The notes: a model not told the origin generated them from the sequence alone. Counted from the first letter of the stretch, positions 1-7,026 are shown. The stretch is DNA of 7,057 nucleotides from Maribacter sp. (GCA_030730545.1 JANQUX010000183.1:1-7057); one strand, 5' to 3'. A program made the numbers and translations.

Positions 1-664
1 GAGTGTGTATCTCATCAATCAAAACGATTTTACCCTCTTTTGTTTTTCCGAATTCATATTTAGTATCCACCAAAATCAATCCTCTTTCGGCAGCTATCTC
101 CGTTCCTCTTTGAAAAAGTGCGTAAGTATACTTTTCCAATACTGCATAATCATCCGCAGAAACTATTCCTTTACTTAAAATATCCTCTTTAGAGATATCT
201 TCATCGTGGTCTCCCATTTCTGCCTTGGTTGCAGGAGTAATAATCGGACTAGGGAATTTATCATTCTCTTTCATTCCCTCGGGCATTGCAACGCCACAAA
301 GCATTCTTTTACCTAGTTTGTATTCTCTAGCCGCGTGACCAGATAAATAACCACGAATAACCATTTCTATTTTAAAAGGCTCACAAGCAACACCTACAGC
401 TACATTTGGATCGGGAGTAGCAGTTAACCAATTAGGTACAATATCTTCGGTGGAAGCCATCATTTGCGTAGCGATCTGGTTTAGAATTTGACCTTTATAC
501 GGTATACCTTTTGGCATCACTACATCAAAAGCGGACAACCTATCTGTAGCCACCATGACCAACATATCGTTCTCTAAAGTATATACCGATCTTACTTTGC
601 CTTTATAGACATTCTTTTGACCTGGAAAATTGAATTCTGTTTCGTAAATAGTATTCTTTGACAT
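1..664 (-). CDS. purC: Phosphoribosylaminoimidazole-succinocarboxamide synthase (SAICAR synthetase), 3' end missing
   Basis: PurC performs the ATP-dependent condensation of CAIR with L-aspartate to give SAICAR, a cytosolic step of de novo purine synthesis. The frame starts at ATG (CAT at 662-664) and stays open for 221 codons to the window edge, so the C-terminal part is outside. Visible family signatures are YKGKVRSVY (residues 20-28, the nucleotide-binding Gly/Lys-rich loop), DRLSAFD (41-47), RGYLSG (104-109), SPIITPATK (139-147), LVDTKYEFG (198-206) and LIDEIHT (215-221), the beginning of the DEIHTPDSSR-type block. The RGYLSG form and the spacing suggest the longer type of roughly 300 residues, which is inference because the end is not seen. 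It begins 8 bases after the phoH stop codon, so it is probably translated from the phoH transcript. No promoter of its own is evident. No Shine-Dalgarno is visible; the leader is AT-rich. Confidence 0.96.
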   Translation of the reverse strand, partial: MSKNTIYETEFNFPGQKNVYKGKVRSVYTLENDMLVMVATDRLSAFDVVMPKGIPYKGQILNQIATQMMASTEDIVPNWLTATPDPNVAVGVACEPFKIEMVIRGYLSGHAAREYKLGKRMLCGVAMPEGMKENDKFPSPIITPATKAEMGDHDEDISKEDILSKGIVSADDYAVLEKYTYALFQRGTEIAAERGLILVDTKYEFGKTKEGKIVLIDEIHT

Positions 665-672
665 GTAAAATT

Positions 673-1626
673 TTAATTGTGATGTTCAATAGTTTTATAA
701 GCCGCAATAACTTCTTTCACTAGTCTATGACGGATAACGTCTTTATCATCCAAGTAAATAACTTCTATACCAGGAACGTTTTGCAAAATTAATAAAGCTT
801 CTTTCAATCCGGATATAGTTCTTCTAGGTAAATCAATTTGTCCAGGGTCACCGGTAATTAAAAACCTTGCATTTCTACCCATTCTAGTTAGAAACATTTT
901 CATTTGTGCATGCGTAGTATTCTGAGCTTCATCTAAAATAACAAATGCATTATCTAAAGTTCTACCACGCATAAATGCCATTGGGGCAATTTGTATGGTA
1001 CCGTTTTCAATATAATGTACCAGTTTCTCTGCAGGAATCATATCTCTAAGCGCATCGTACAAGGGTTGCATATAAGGATCTAGCTTCTCTTTTAAATCTC
1101 CCGGTAAAAAACCTAAATTCTCACCCGCTTCAACGGCAGGTCTGGTTAAAATAATTTTCTTTACCTGCTTTTCCTTTAAAGCCTTTACAGCGAGTGCAAC
1201 ACCCGTATAGGTTTTACCTGTGCCGGCGGGGCCAATAGCAAAAACCATATCGTTCTTTTTAGAGGCATCAACTAATCGACGTTGATTGGCTGTCTGAGCT
1301 TTTATCAATCTACCACTTACACCATGCACAAGGGTTTCGCCACTATTCTTTGAAGATTTAATCTCGTCGTCTTCAGAACTGGTTAAAAGCCTTTCAATGC
1401 TATTCTCATCTAATTTATTGTACTTGACAAAATGTTGCGTAAGTAAATCGAAACGTTTTTCGAACTCTTCTAAAAGTTCTTGATCTCCGAAAACCTTTAT
1501 CTTATTGCCACGGGCAACTATCTTCAGCTTCGGAAAATATTTTTTCAATAAATCAATATGCTCATTTTGCTGCCCAAAAAACTCTCTCGGGCTAATTTCG
1601 GTAAGTTCTAGAATTATCTCGTTCAA
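673..1626 (-). CDS. phoH: PhoH family protein (PhoH/YbeZ-type P-loop NTPase), TTG start
   Basis: This is a 317-residue cytosolic ATPase of the PhoH/YbeZ family. The family resembles the helicase/NTPase fold and is linked to RNA metabolism, but its exact substrate is not established. Visible motifs are Walker A GPAGTGKT (132-139), [18 protein letters not shown] (161-178), [13 protein letters not shown] (216-228), Walker B VILDEAQ (229-235) and [11 protein letters not shown] (257-267). The order and spacing are typical. The first ~100 residues are a less conserved N-terminal domain. The start codon is TTG (CAA at 1624-1626): going upstream in frame there is no ATG or GTG before a stop at 1669-1671, and the next internal Met (residue 126) would remove the N-terminal domain. 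The N-terminus reading [18 protein letters not shown] matches my memory of flavobacterial PhoH proteins. It is followed after 8 bases by purC, and is divergent from the DUF62 gene. Confidence 0.95.
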   Translation of the reverse strand: MNEIILELTEISPREFFGQQNEHIDLLKKYFPKLKIVARGNKIKVFGDQELLEEFEKRFDLLTQHFVKYNKLDENSIERLLTSSEDDEIKSSKNSGETLVHGVSGRLIKAQTANQRRLVDASKKNDMVFAIGPAGTGKTYTGVALAVKALKEKQVKKIILTRPAVEAGENLGFLPGDLKEKLDPYMQPLYDALRDMIPAEKLVHYIENGTIQIAPMAFMRGRTLDNAFVILDEAQNTTHAQMKMFLTRMGRNARFLITGDPGQIDLPRRTISGLKEALLILQNVPGIEVIYLDDKDVIRHRLVKEVIAAYKTIEHHN

Positions 1627-1687
1627 ACAGTCAGTTTTATTATGATTTATAGTTAGCGAAGAATATTTTTAATCGCTGTTTTTTGTT

Positions 1688-1695
1688 TAATTTTG
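1688..1695 (+). promoter_or_regulatory. Candidate -7 box for the DUF62 gene
   Basis: TAATTTTG matches TAnnTTTG exactly, about 60 bases before the ATG at 1755. There is no TTG at the expected -33 distance, so only half of a promoter is visible. It sits directly beside the candidate phoH -7 box on the other strand, so the two divergent promoters would overlap back to back. Confidence 0.3.
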
Positions 1696-1700
1696 TATAT

Positions 1701-1735
1701 CAAATTTAAGCAAATTTTAAGTTCGACTAACCAAA
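1701..1735 (-). promoter_or_regulatory. Candidate Bacteroidota promoter for phoH-purC
   Basis: On the minus strand TAAATTTG (plus 1701-1708) is an exact match to the TAnnTTTG -7 box. A TTTG/TTG -33 element (plus 1732-1735) lies 23 bases upstream of it, at the long end of the 17-23 spacing known for flavobacterial promoters. Transcription would start near 1694, giving a leader of about 70 bases before the TTG start. In such AT-rich DNA, chance matches are common. Confidence 0.4.
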
Positions 1736-1754
1736 AACATATCAACATTGCTGT

Positions 1755-2585
1755 ATGGCAATCATCACCCTAACAACAGATTTCGGATTAAAAGATCACT
1801 TTGTAGCTGTATTAAAAGGCTCCATATATACAGAATTACCCGTTGCTAAAATTGTTGATATTTCGCATGACATCATGCCGTTCAATATTCAAGAATGCGC
1901 TTATATATTATCCAATTCTTACAAAAGTTTCCCTAAGGGCACCATACATATTGTAGGTGTAGACTCAGAAGAAACGCCAGATAACAAGCATATAGTCGCG
2001 CTTGTAAACGGACATTATTTTATTAGTGCAAATACCGGTGTTATTGGGCTAATTACCTCTGAAATGACTCCAGAAAAGGTAGTTGAAATTAACCTGCCCG
2101 ACTCCATTGCAAATTCCTTTCCTGTTTTAAATGTATTTATTCAGGTAGCGTGTCATATTGCCCGTGGTGGTACATTAGAAATTGTTGGCAAACCATTTAC
2201 AGACTTAAATGATTTACGTGAGTTTTCTCCAAGAATTACAGAAGACGGCAAAAAGATTATTGGCAGTGTTATTTATATTGATAACTATGGCAATGTTGTT
2301 ACCAATATTCGTAAAAATTTATTCGATGCCTACCGCAAAGACAAAGGTTTTACCTTATTTGTACGAAATCATAAGATTACCAAGATTCACAAAACATATA
2401 ATGACTTTATAGATTATAATCTAGAAAAATCGCAGCGTAAAAGTGCTGGCGATTTATTAGCTATATTTAATTCATCAGATTTCATTGAGCTAGCGATTTA
2501 CAAGAGCAACCTTATTACAGTTGGTGGTGCCTCTACCCTGTTAGGATTAGATTACAGAGACACTATCATGATAGATTTCGAATAG
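1755..2585 (+). CDS. DUF62 family protein (SAM hydroxide adenosyltransferase / chlorinase-fluorinase superfamily)
   Basis: This 276-residue protein has the two-domain layout of the DUF62 family. Characterised members split S-adenosylmethionine with water (hydroxide) to adenosine and methionine; SalL and FlA use halide instead. Conserved blocks are ITLTTDFGLKDHFVAVLKG (4-22, with Asp9), VDISHDI (34-40), HIVGVD (65-70), YFISANTGVIGLI (88-100, the 'ANNG'-type block) and the C-terminal domain YIDNYGNVVTNI (174-185). Where hydrolases normally read VDPGVGxxRR, this protein reads VDSEETPDNKH (69-79). Where they read FHGRDIFAPVAA, it reads FPVLNVFIQVAC (122-133). The triad Asp is kept (Asp70), but the Arg and His appear absent. 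The SAM hydrolase activity is therefore uncertain. ATG at 1755 is the natural start because the conserved first strand begins at residue 3. No Shine-Dalgarno is seen. It is divergent from phoH and is followed by the dnaN leader. Confidence 0.9.
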   Translation: MAIITLTTDFGLKDHFVAVLKGSIYTELPVAKIVDISHDIMPFNIQECAYILSNSYKSFPKGTIHIVGVDSEETPDNKHIVALVNGHYFISANTGVIGLITSEMTPEKVVEINLPDSIANSFPVLNVFIQVACHIARGGTLEIVGKPFTDLNDLREFSPRITEDGKKIIGSVIYIDNYGNVVTNIRKNLFDAYRKDKGFTLFVRNHKITKIHKTYNDFIDYNLEKSQRKSAGDLLAIFNSSDFIELAIYKSNLITVGGASTLLGLDYRDTIMIDFE

Positions 2586-2863
2586 ATGCAGATGCGATGA
2601 CTTGTAGAAAATTTAATCGTAATTTCAACAATAACCTAAATGGCAAAAGTTAATAACTAATTGACAAAAGTGAATATTACAGGCTTAATGTAGTAATACC
2701 TAGCGCTATACAACCCACAAATCAAGTATAAACTGTTAATAAGTTTGTTTCCTTAAAAAGGGCAATTAAAATATCTTTGTTGGTAATTAAAACTGCCAAC
2801 GATCAGGAGTTTAAACCTATTTCTTTTGAAAACTTCAATTGAAATATCAATAAAAAATAAAGA
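2586..2863. other. 278-bp intergenic region upstream of dnaN
   Basis: This AT-rich spacer contains no convincing gene, RNA gene or terminator for the DUF62 gene. It holds two tandem -7-like boxes (2740-2747 and 2772-2779), a short inverted repeat GTTGGT/GCCAAC at 2779-2800 (6 bp with one G-U pair, 10-base loop), and the palindromes TAGCGCTA (2701-2708) and TTCAATTGAA (2834-2843). Mini-frames of only a few codons occur (for example ATG at 2640, six codons) and are not credible genes. No DnaA-box cluster was found. Confidence 0.7.
2744..2779 (+). promoter_or_regulatory. Candidate promoter for dnaN
   Basis: TATCTTTG (2772-2779) matches the TAnnTTTG -7 consensus exactly, and TTTG at 2744-2747 could be the -33 element, with 24 bases between, slightly longer than usual. 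Transcription would start near 2785 and give a leader of about 80 bases. The TTTG at 2744-2747 is also part of a second exact -7 match, TAAGTTTG (2740-2747), for which no -33 element is visible. Confidence 0.4.
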
Positions 2864-3982
2864 ATGAAATTTATAGTTTCAAGTACCTATTTGCTAAAAC
2901 AACTTCAAATATTAGGAGGTGTTATCAATAACAGTAACACGTTACCTATTTTAGATAATTTTCTGTTCGATTTGCAAAAGGATAAACTAACGGTGTCAGC
3001 CTCTGATTTAGAAACGACCATGAGTTCGGTTATAAAAGTAGATTCAGATAGCGAAGGTACTATTGCAGTACCGGCAAGATTGCTTTTAGAAACCTTGAAA
3101 ACTTTTCCCGAGCAACCACTAACATTTGTTGTTGAAGATAACAATACGGTAGAAATTAGCTCTAACCATGGTAAATATGCTTTAGCCTATGCAGACGGAG
3201 CAGAATTTCCAAAAGCAGTTGAATTAGCTAGTCCTAGTTCTACGACATTGCTTGGTGATATTTTAGCAACAGCTATCAATAAAACTATTTTTGCAGCCGG
3301 TAACGATGATTTAAGACCTGTAATGAGCGGTGTCTTTTTTCAGTTTTCTACAGAGAACCTAACTTTTGTTGCTACCGATGCGCATAAATTAGTAAAATAC
3401 CAACGTACCGATGTAAGAGCATCGCAAGTAGCGGAATTTATTATGCCTAAAAAACCTTTGACTTTATTAAAAGGTATACTGGCAGGCAGCGAATCTGATG
3501 TACTAATCGAGTACAACGAGAGCAATGCGAAATTTAGCTTTGAAGAAACTGAATTGATCTGTAGACTAATTGATGGTAAATACCCTAACTATGAAGCGGT
3601 AATACCAAAAGAGAATCCGAATAAACTTACAATCGCTAGAAATCAATTTTTGAGCTCAGTAAGAAGGGTTTCTATTTTCTCGAATAAGACAACACATCAA
3701 ATACGCTTGAAGATAGCGGGTGCAGAGTTAAATATTTCTGCAGAAGATATTGATTACTCGAACAAAGCTGAAGAAAGATTAACATGTTCTTACCAAGGGG
3801 ATGATATGCAAATCGGATTCAACTCTAGATTCTTAACAGAAATGTTGAACAATTTAGGGTCTGATGAAGTTTCTTTAGAAATGAGTCTTCCAAATCGCGC
3901 GGGTATTCTCACCCCAACCGATGGTTTAGATGAAGGTGAATTAGTAACTATGTTAGTAATGCCAGTTATGCTTAACAGCTAA
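2864..3982 (+). CDS. dnaN: DNA polymerase III subunit beta (sliding clamp)
   Basis: DnaN forms the ring-shaped homodimer that encircles DNA and tethers polymerase III and other partners. The 372-residue length fits the family (E. coli 366), with three repeated clamp domains of roughly 1-118, 125-245 and 250-372. Visible signatures are the N-terminal MKFIVSSTYLLKQLQ with NTLPILDNFL (25-34), VATDAHKL (169-176, part of the partner-binding pocket in known clamps), LIDGKYPNY (235-243) and the C-terminal MPVML (366-370), the counterpart of the MPMRL end that closes the pocket in E. coli. Two residues (Asn-Ser) follow that motif. ATG at 2864 is preceded by an A-rich leader (AATAAAGA) without a clear Shine-Dalgarno, normal for Bacteroidota. 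The gene stands alone, not next to dnaA or recF, and is closed by a strong terminator. Confidence 0.98.
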   Translation: MKFIVSSTYLLKQLQILGGVINNSNTLPILDNFLFDLQKDKLTVSASDLETTMSSVIKVDSDSEGTIAVPARLLLETLKTFPEQPLTFVVEDNNTVEISSNHGKYALAYADGAEFPKAVELASPSSTTLLGDILATAINKTIFAAGNDDLRPVMSGVFFQFSTENLTFVATDAHKLVKYQRTDVRASQVAEFIMPKKPLTLLKGILAGSESDVLIEYNESNAKFSFEETELICRLIDGKYPNYEAVIPKENPNKLTIARNQFLSSVRRVSIFSNKTTHQIRLKIAGAELNISAEDIDYSNKAEERLTCSYQGDDMQIGFNSRFLTEMLNNLGSDEVSLEMSLPNRAGILTPTDGLDEGELVTMLVMPVMLNS

Positions 3983-4001
3983 AACTTAAAATTCATAAAT
4001 T

Positions 4002-4035
4002 AAAAAGGGTCAGTTTAAAACTGACCCTTTTTTTT
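4002..4035. terminator. Rho-independent, probably bidirectional terminator between dnaN and the DUF4870 gene
   Basis: A perfect 13-bp stem pairs AAAAAGGGTCAGT (4002-4014) with ACTGACCCTTTTT (4020-4032) around a 5-base TTAAA loop. On the plus strand it ends in eight T (4028-4035), 20 bases after the dnaN stop. On the minus strand the stem ends in five T followed by AATTT, so it can also end transcripts of the 4049-4417 gene, whose stop codon lies 14 bases away. Confidence 0.93.
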
Positions 4036-4048
4036 GTTTATTAGGTAA

Positions 4049-4417
4049 TTATGATATAAACCGTATGGTTCCAAAATAGCTCGGTGATTCTCCGTTACTA
4101 GCTTTTATTGCATTAACTGCAGGCATTACAATAGATAAAATTCCTGCAAATATTAGTAATAAGATACCGAGTCCGAATAATAAGATTCCAGGAATACCGA
4201 TTACAAGATATAAGAGTAACGTTAACTGAAAATTGATTACCGATTTACCGTGCTCATCCATACCTATAACAGAATCTTTGGTCGTTAGCCAAATTACTAG
4301 GGGTACTATGAGTCCGCCAAATCCTGTTACAAAATCTAAATATTGAGACAAATGAGTAATGACCAACAAATTTCGGTCTTCACGAACAACTACTGCGTTT
4401 TTATTTACTAGTTCCAT
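4049..4417 (-). CDS. DUF4870 domain-containing membrane protein (TIC20-like)
   Basis: This is a 122-residue small inner-membrane protein of unknown function. The pattern is that of DUF4870: a THLSQY start to the domain (21-26), a first hydrophobic segment with GFGGLIVPLVIWL (32-44), the hallmark DEHGKSVINFQ (54-64), two further hydrophobic segments at about 65-84 and 85-105, and the end TIRFIS (117-122), the usual 'P-TIRFI' tail. Three transmembrane helices are likely. The ATG at 4415-4417 gives a short polar N-terminus of 16 residues before the domain. It lies 73 bases downstream of the coiled-coil gene on the same strand with no terminator seen between them, so co-transcription is plausible but unproven. 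Family known, function not. Confidence 0.88.
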   Translation of the reverse strand: MELVNKNAVVVREDRNLLVITHLSQYLDFVTGFGGLIVPLVIWLTTKDSVIGMDEHGKSVINFQLTLLLYLVIGIPGILLFGLGILLLIFAGILSIVMPAVNAIKASNGESPSYFGTIRFIS

Positions 4418-4490
4418 TTTTGATTGATTTAATGATGAATACTACTAATAAGACGCATAAAGTAGAAAATTGTTACAGCTTTTAGAGAAA

Positions 4491-4919
4491 TTATAGTTTT
4501 CTATTCAATTTTGTAAGCTTCTCCTGCTCCTTCATAATCTTCATTTGACTCTTGGCAACCTTATCTTCTATTTTCTGAATATCTAATGGAGAAAGTGTTC
4601 CTTTTAGTTTTCCTTTTTCAAGCTGACCTTTTAACTTTTCAACCTTTTTTTCTTCTTTAAAAATAGATTTTGTTTTAGAATCTATTTGTTTTTGAAGCTT
4701 CTCTTCTTTCTTTTTCGCTGCATCCTTTTTCTTTTGCTCGGCAGCTTCTTTTTTTTCTTTTTTGGTGTCAGCTTCAGCTTTATCAACTTTTTTCTTGACT
4801 TCTTCCATTTCTTTCTCTTTCGTTACAGAAATCTCATCTGTAGTTTCAGGAACATCACTTTGAGCGATACCAAAAGAAGAAACAAATAAGAACACTAACA
4901 ATACAAATACTTTTTTCAT
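4491..4919 (-). CDS. Secreted Lys/Glu-rich coiled-coil protein, function unknown
   Basis: I do not recognise a named family for this 142-residue protein. Residues 1-19 form a typical signal peptide (KK, hydrophobic stretch VFVLLVFLFV, SSFGIA) with likely cleavage after Ala19, so the product should be periplasmic or envelope-associated. Residues 33 to about 104 are dominated by Lys, Glu and Ala with no Pro, predicting a long charged helix or coiled coil. A short break KGTLSPLD (106-113) precedes a second helix (114-141). No cysteine or catalytic motif is visible, and no lipobox. The composition could mimic TolA- or histone-like low-complexity proteins in searches. ATG at 4917-4919 is fixed by the signal peptide. 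A promoter-like pair lies just upstream. It is the first gene of a possible two-gene unit with the DUF4870 protein. Confidence 0.82.
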   Translation of the reverse strand: MKKVFVLLVFLFVSSFGIAQSDVPETTDEISVTKEKEMEEVKKKVDKAEADTKKEKKEAAEQKKKDAAKKKEEKLQKQIDSKTKSIFKEEKKVEKLKGQLEKGKLKGTLSPLDIQKIEDKVAKSQMKIMKEQEKLTKLNRKL

Positions 4920-4943
4920 TTTTTAATTACATTTTATACCATG

Positions 4944-4976
4944 CGAAATTACTATATAATTATACACTGAAAACAA
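4944..4976 (-). promoter_or_regulatory. Candidate promoter for the coiled-coil protein gene
   Basis: On the minus strand TAATTTCG (plus 4944-4951) matches seven of eight positions of the TAnnTTTG box, with TTG (plus 4974-4976) 22 bases upstream, within the flavobacterial spacing range. Transcription would start near 4937, leaving a leader of about 18 bases. Confidence 0.38.
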
Positions 4977-5017
4977 TTGTCATTAAATTAAGAAAACTAC
5001 AACAGTTAATAATTGAT

Positions 5018-5025
5018 TATTTTTG
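5018..5025 (+). promoter_or_regulatory. Candidate -7 box immediately before mnmE
   Basis: TATTTTTG matches TAnnTTTG exactly and ends only four bases before the mnmE ATG (5030). If it is used, transcription would begin at or within a few bases of the start codon. No TTG sits at the normal -33 distance, so the promoter is incomplete by consensus. Confidence 0.38.
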
Positions 5026-5029
5026 CAGC

Positions 5030-6427
5030 ATGATTCAAAACGATACCATAATAGCATTAGCAACTCCGGCAGGTGCAGGAGCCATTGCAGTTATAAGACT
5101 TTCAGGTGACGATGCAATTACCATTGCCTCTAAGCATTTTGAGTCCATTTCAGGTAAAATTCTTGAAAATCAAAAAAGTCACACTATTCATTTAGGATTT
5201 ATTAAGGATGGCGAAAATGTACTGGACCAAGCACTTGTATCTATTTTTAAGAATCCCCATTCCTATACAGGAGAAAACATTATAGAAATATCTTGCCACG
5301 GCTCACCTTATATACAACAACAAATTATTCAACTATTTCTTAGAAATGGCTGTAGAACAGCAGATGCAGGTGAGTTTACGTTAAGGGCATTCTTAAATGG
5401 CAAGATGGATTTGAGTCAGGCAGAAGCTGTCGCCGACTTAATTTCTAGTGATAATGCCGCTAGCCATCAAATAGCTGTACAACAAATGCGTGGTGGATTC
5501 AGTAATGAAATAAAGCAGTTACGAACAGAGTTGCTAAACTTTGCTTCTTTAATAGAACTAGAACTTGATTTTTCTGAAGAAGATGTAGAATTCGCAGACC
5601 GTACTCAATTCAAAGAACTGCTTACTCGTATTCAAAAAGTATTGCAAAGCTTAATAGATTCTTTTGCAGTAGGAAACGTGATTAAAAACGGGATTCCGGT
5701 TGCTATCGTAGGCGAACCCAATGTTGGGAAATCAACACTTTTAAACGCATTTTTAAATGAAGAGCGCGCATTAGTATCAGATATTGCAGGTACCACACGT
5801 GATACCATCGAAGATGAAATATCAATTGGCGGAATAGGGTTTCGATTTATAGATACGGCAGGTATTCGCGAGACGCAAGATGTCGTGGAAGGTATGGGAA
5901 TTAAAAGAACCTTCGAAAAAATAGAACAAGCACAAGTAGTTTTGCTATTGGTTGACGGCTCAAAGTTATTAACTGACGACAACAAACTGAAGAATATCGT
6001 AATTGATTTTGAGAAAATAAAAAATCAGAATCCGCAGAAACCTTTATTATTATTGATAAATAAAGCAGACACCCTTTCCGAGGATGATAAAAATAAAATT
6101 AACTCCTATTTAGACAATGTAAAATATCTATCCGCAAAAACAGGCGAAGGAGTTGAGGAGTTAAAAAACAGCCTTTTAGAATTTGTAAATACCGGTGCCC
6201 TTCGTAATAATGAAACAATTGTAACCAATACGCGTCATTATAATTCGCTTCTTAAATCACTTGAAGAAATAGAAAAGGTGCAATTTGGAATGAAAGCAGA
6301 TCTCTCCAGTGACCTTATGGCAATTGATGTTAAAGAAGCTCTATATCATTTAGGGGAAATCACAGGTCAAGTAACCAATGATGAGTTGTTGGGAAATATA
6401 TTTGCTAATTTTTGTATCGGGAAGTAA
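5030..6427 (+). CDS. mnmE: tRNA uridine-5-carboxymethylaminomethyl modification GTPase MnmE
   Basis: MnmE (TrmE) works with MnmG to install the (carboxymethyl)aminomethyl group on wobble U34 of tRNAs, using GTP hydrolysis and a formyl-folate one-carbon donor. The 465-residue protein has the full layout: N-terminal folate-binding domain (1 to about 118, beginning DTIIALATPAGAGAIAVIRLSG), a helical domain split around the G domain, and GTPase motifs G1 GEPNVGKS (228-235), G2/switch I DIAGTTRDT (251-259), G3 DTAG (275-278), G4 NKAD (344-347) and G5 SAK (368-370). It ends in FCIGK with Cys462, the conserved C-terminal CIGK. Nothing is missing. ATG at 5030 fits the conserved N-terminus; no Shine-Dalgarno is present and the leader may be extremely short. 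mnmG is not in the window. The gene converges on miaE with a 17-bp gap. Confidence 0.98.
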   Translation: MIQNDTIIALATPAGAGAIAVIRLSGDDAITIASKHFESISGKILENQKSHTIHLGFIKDGENVLDQALVSIFKNPHSYTGENIIEISCHGSPYIQQQIIQLFLRNGCRTADAGEFTLRAFLNGKMDLSQAEAVADLISSDNAASHQIAVQQMRGGFSNEIKQLRTELLNFASLIELELDFSEEDVEFADRTQFKELLTRIQKVLQSLIDSFAVGNVIKNGIPVAIVGEPNVGKSTLLNAFLNEERALVSDIAGTTRDTIEDEISIGGIGFRFIDTAGIRETQDVVEGMGIKRTFEKIEQAQVVLLLVDGSKLLTDDNKLKNIVIDFEKIKNQNPQKPLLLLINKADTLSEDDKNKINSYLDNVKYLSAKTGEGVEELKNSLLEFVNTGALRNNETIVTNTRHYNSLLKSLEEIEKVQFGMKADLSSDLMAIDVKEALYHLGEITGQVTNDELLGNIFANFCIGK

Positions 6428-6444
6428 TACCACGAAAAGAGAAA

Positions 6445-7026
6445 TTAACCATGTATAGTTTCATCTTTCCCATAATTTTGAATCACTTCTGCTTCAAACT
6501 CAACTAACTCTTGCCAGCGTTTATCTACGTCAACATCTTGACCGTATTTTCGAGCAAAGCCTATAAAAGTGGTATAATGTCCCGCTTCGCTTACCATTAA
6601 ATCATAATAAAACTTAGATAACTCTGGATCTTTGATTTCTTCCGAAAGTAATTTAAAGCGTTCGCAGCTTCTTGCTTCTATCATGGCAGAAAACAACAGT
6701 CGATCTACCATGGATTGTAATCTACTACCACCTTTGTTCATGAATTTGTAAAGCTCATTTACATAGCTATCCTTACGTTCTCGACCTAATGTATAACCGC
6801 GCTTTTTAATAATATCATGAACCATTTGAAAATGTACCAATTCTTCTTGCGCCAATAAAAGTAAATCAGTCACTAAATCTGGATATTCAGAATTAAGCGT
6901 AATAATGGTAATTGCATTAGTAGCTGCCTTTTGTTCGCACCATGCATGATCAGTTAATATCTCTTCTATGTTCTTTTCAACAATACCAACCCAACGTGGA
7001 TCTGTAGCTAATTTTAAATGAAGCAT
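6445..7026 (-). CDS. miaE: tRNA-(ms2io6A)-hydroxylase, MiaE-like diiron protein
   Basis: This 193-residue protein belongs to the MiaE branch of ferritin-like diiron oxygenases. Known MiaE hydroxylates the isopentenyl side chain of ms2i6A at tRNA position 37 using O2. Iron ligands can be seen in the expected order: Glu31 (in DHAWCEQKAA), Glu62 and His65 (EELVHF), Glu117 (MIEARSCER, 115-123), and Glu147 and His150 (SEAGH). The segments SRLQSMVDRLLFSAMIEARSCERF and KFYYDLMVSEAGHY are characteristic of the family. ATG at 7024-7026 puts the first helix at residue ~5, and the length is near the usual ~200. MiaA and MiaB, which make its substrate, are not in the window. Its 3' end faces mnmE, and no clear terminator lies in the 17-bp gap. 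Hydroxylation of tRNA is inferred from family membership. Confidence 0.92.
   Translation of the reverse strand: MLHLKLATDPRWVGIVEKNIEEILTDHAWCEQKAATNAITIITLNSEYPDLVTDLLLLAQEELVHFQMVHDIIKKRGYTLGRERKDSYVNELYKFMNKGGSRLQSMVDRLLFSAMIEARSCERFKLLSEEIKDPELSKFYYDLMVSEAGHYTTFIGFARKYGQDVDVDKRWQELVEFEAEVIQNYGKDETIHG

Noticed and set aside
2209..2412. Plus-strand open frame inside the DUF62 gene
   Set aside because: It overlaps conserved DUF62 sequence in another frame and shows no recognisable protein pattern.
2709..2722. Possible DnaA box (CAACCCACA) near dnaN suggesting an origin
   Set aside because: Only about six of nine positions match TTATCCACA, there is no cluster, and dnaA is not adjacent.
2905..3525. 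Two minus-strand open frames opposite dnaN, and a similar one opposite mnmE (5632-5985)
   Set aside because: They are antisense to strongly conserved coding sequence and resemble no known protein.
4686..4889. Plus-strand frame rich in Phe and Leu opposite the coiled-coil gene
   Set aside because: It is the mirror of Lys/Glu codons (AAA/GAA read backwards as TTT/TTC) and has no plausible start context; the minus-strand gene has a proper signal peptide.
6441..6462. Hairpin GAAATTA/TAGTTTC as a mnmE terminator
   Set aside because: The 7-bp AT-rich stem includes a G-U pair, overlaps the miaE coding end and has no T tract after it.
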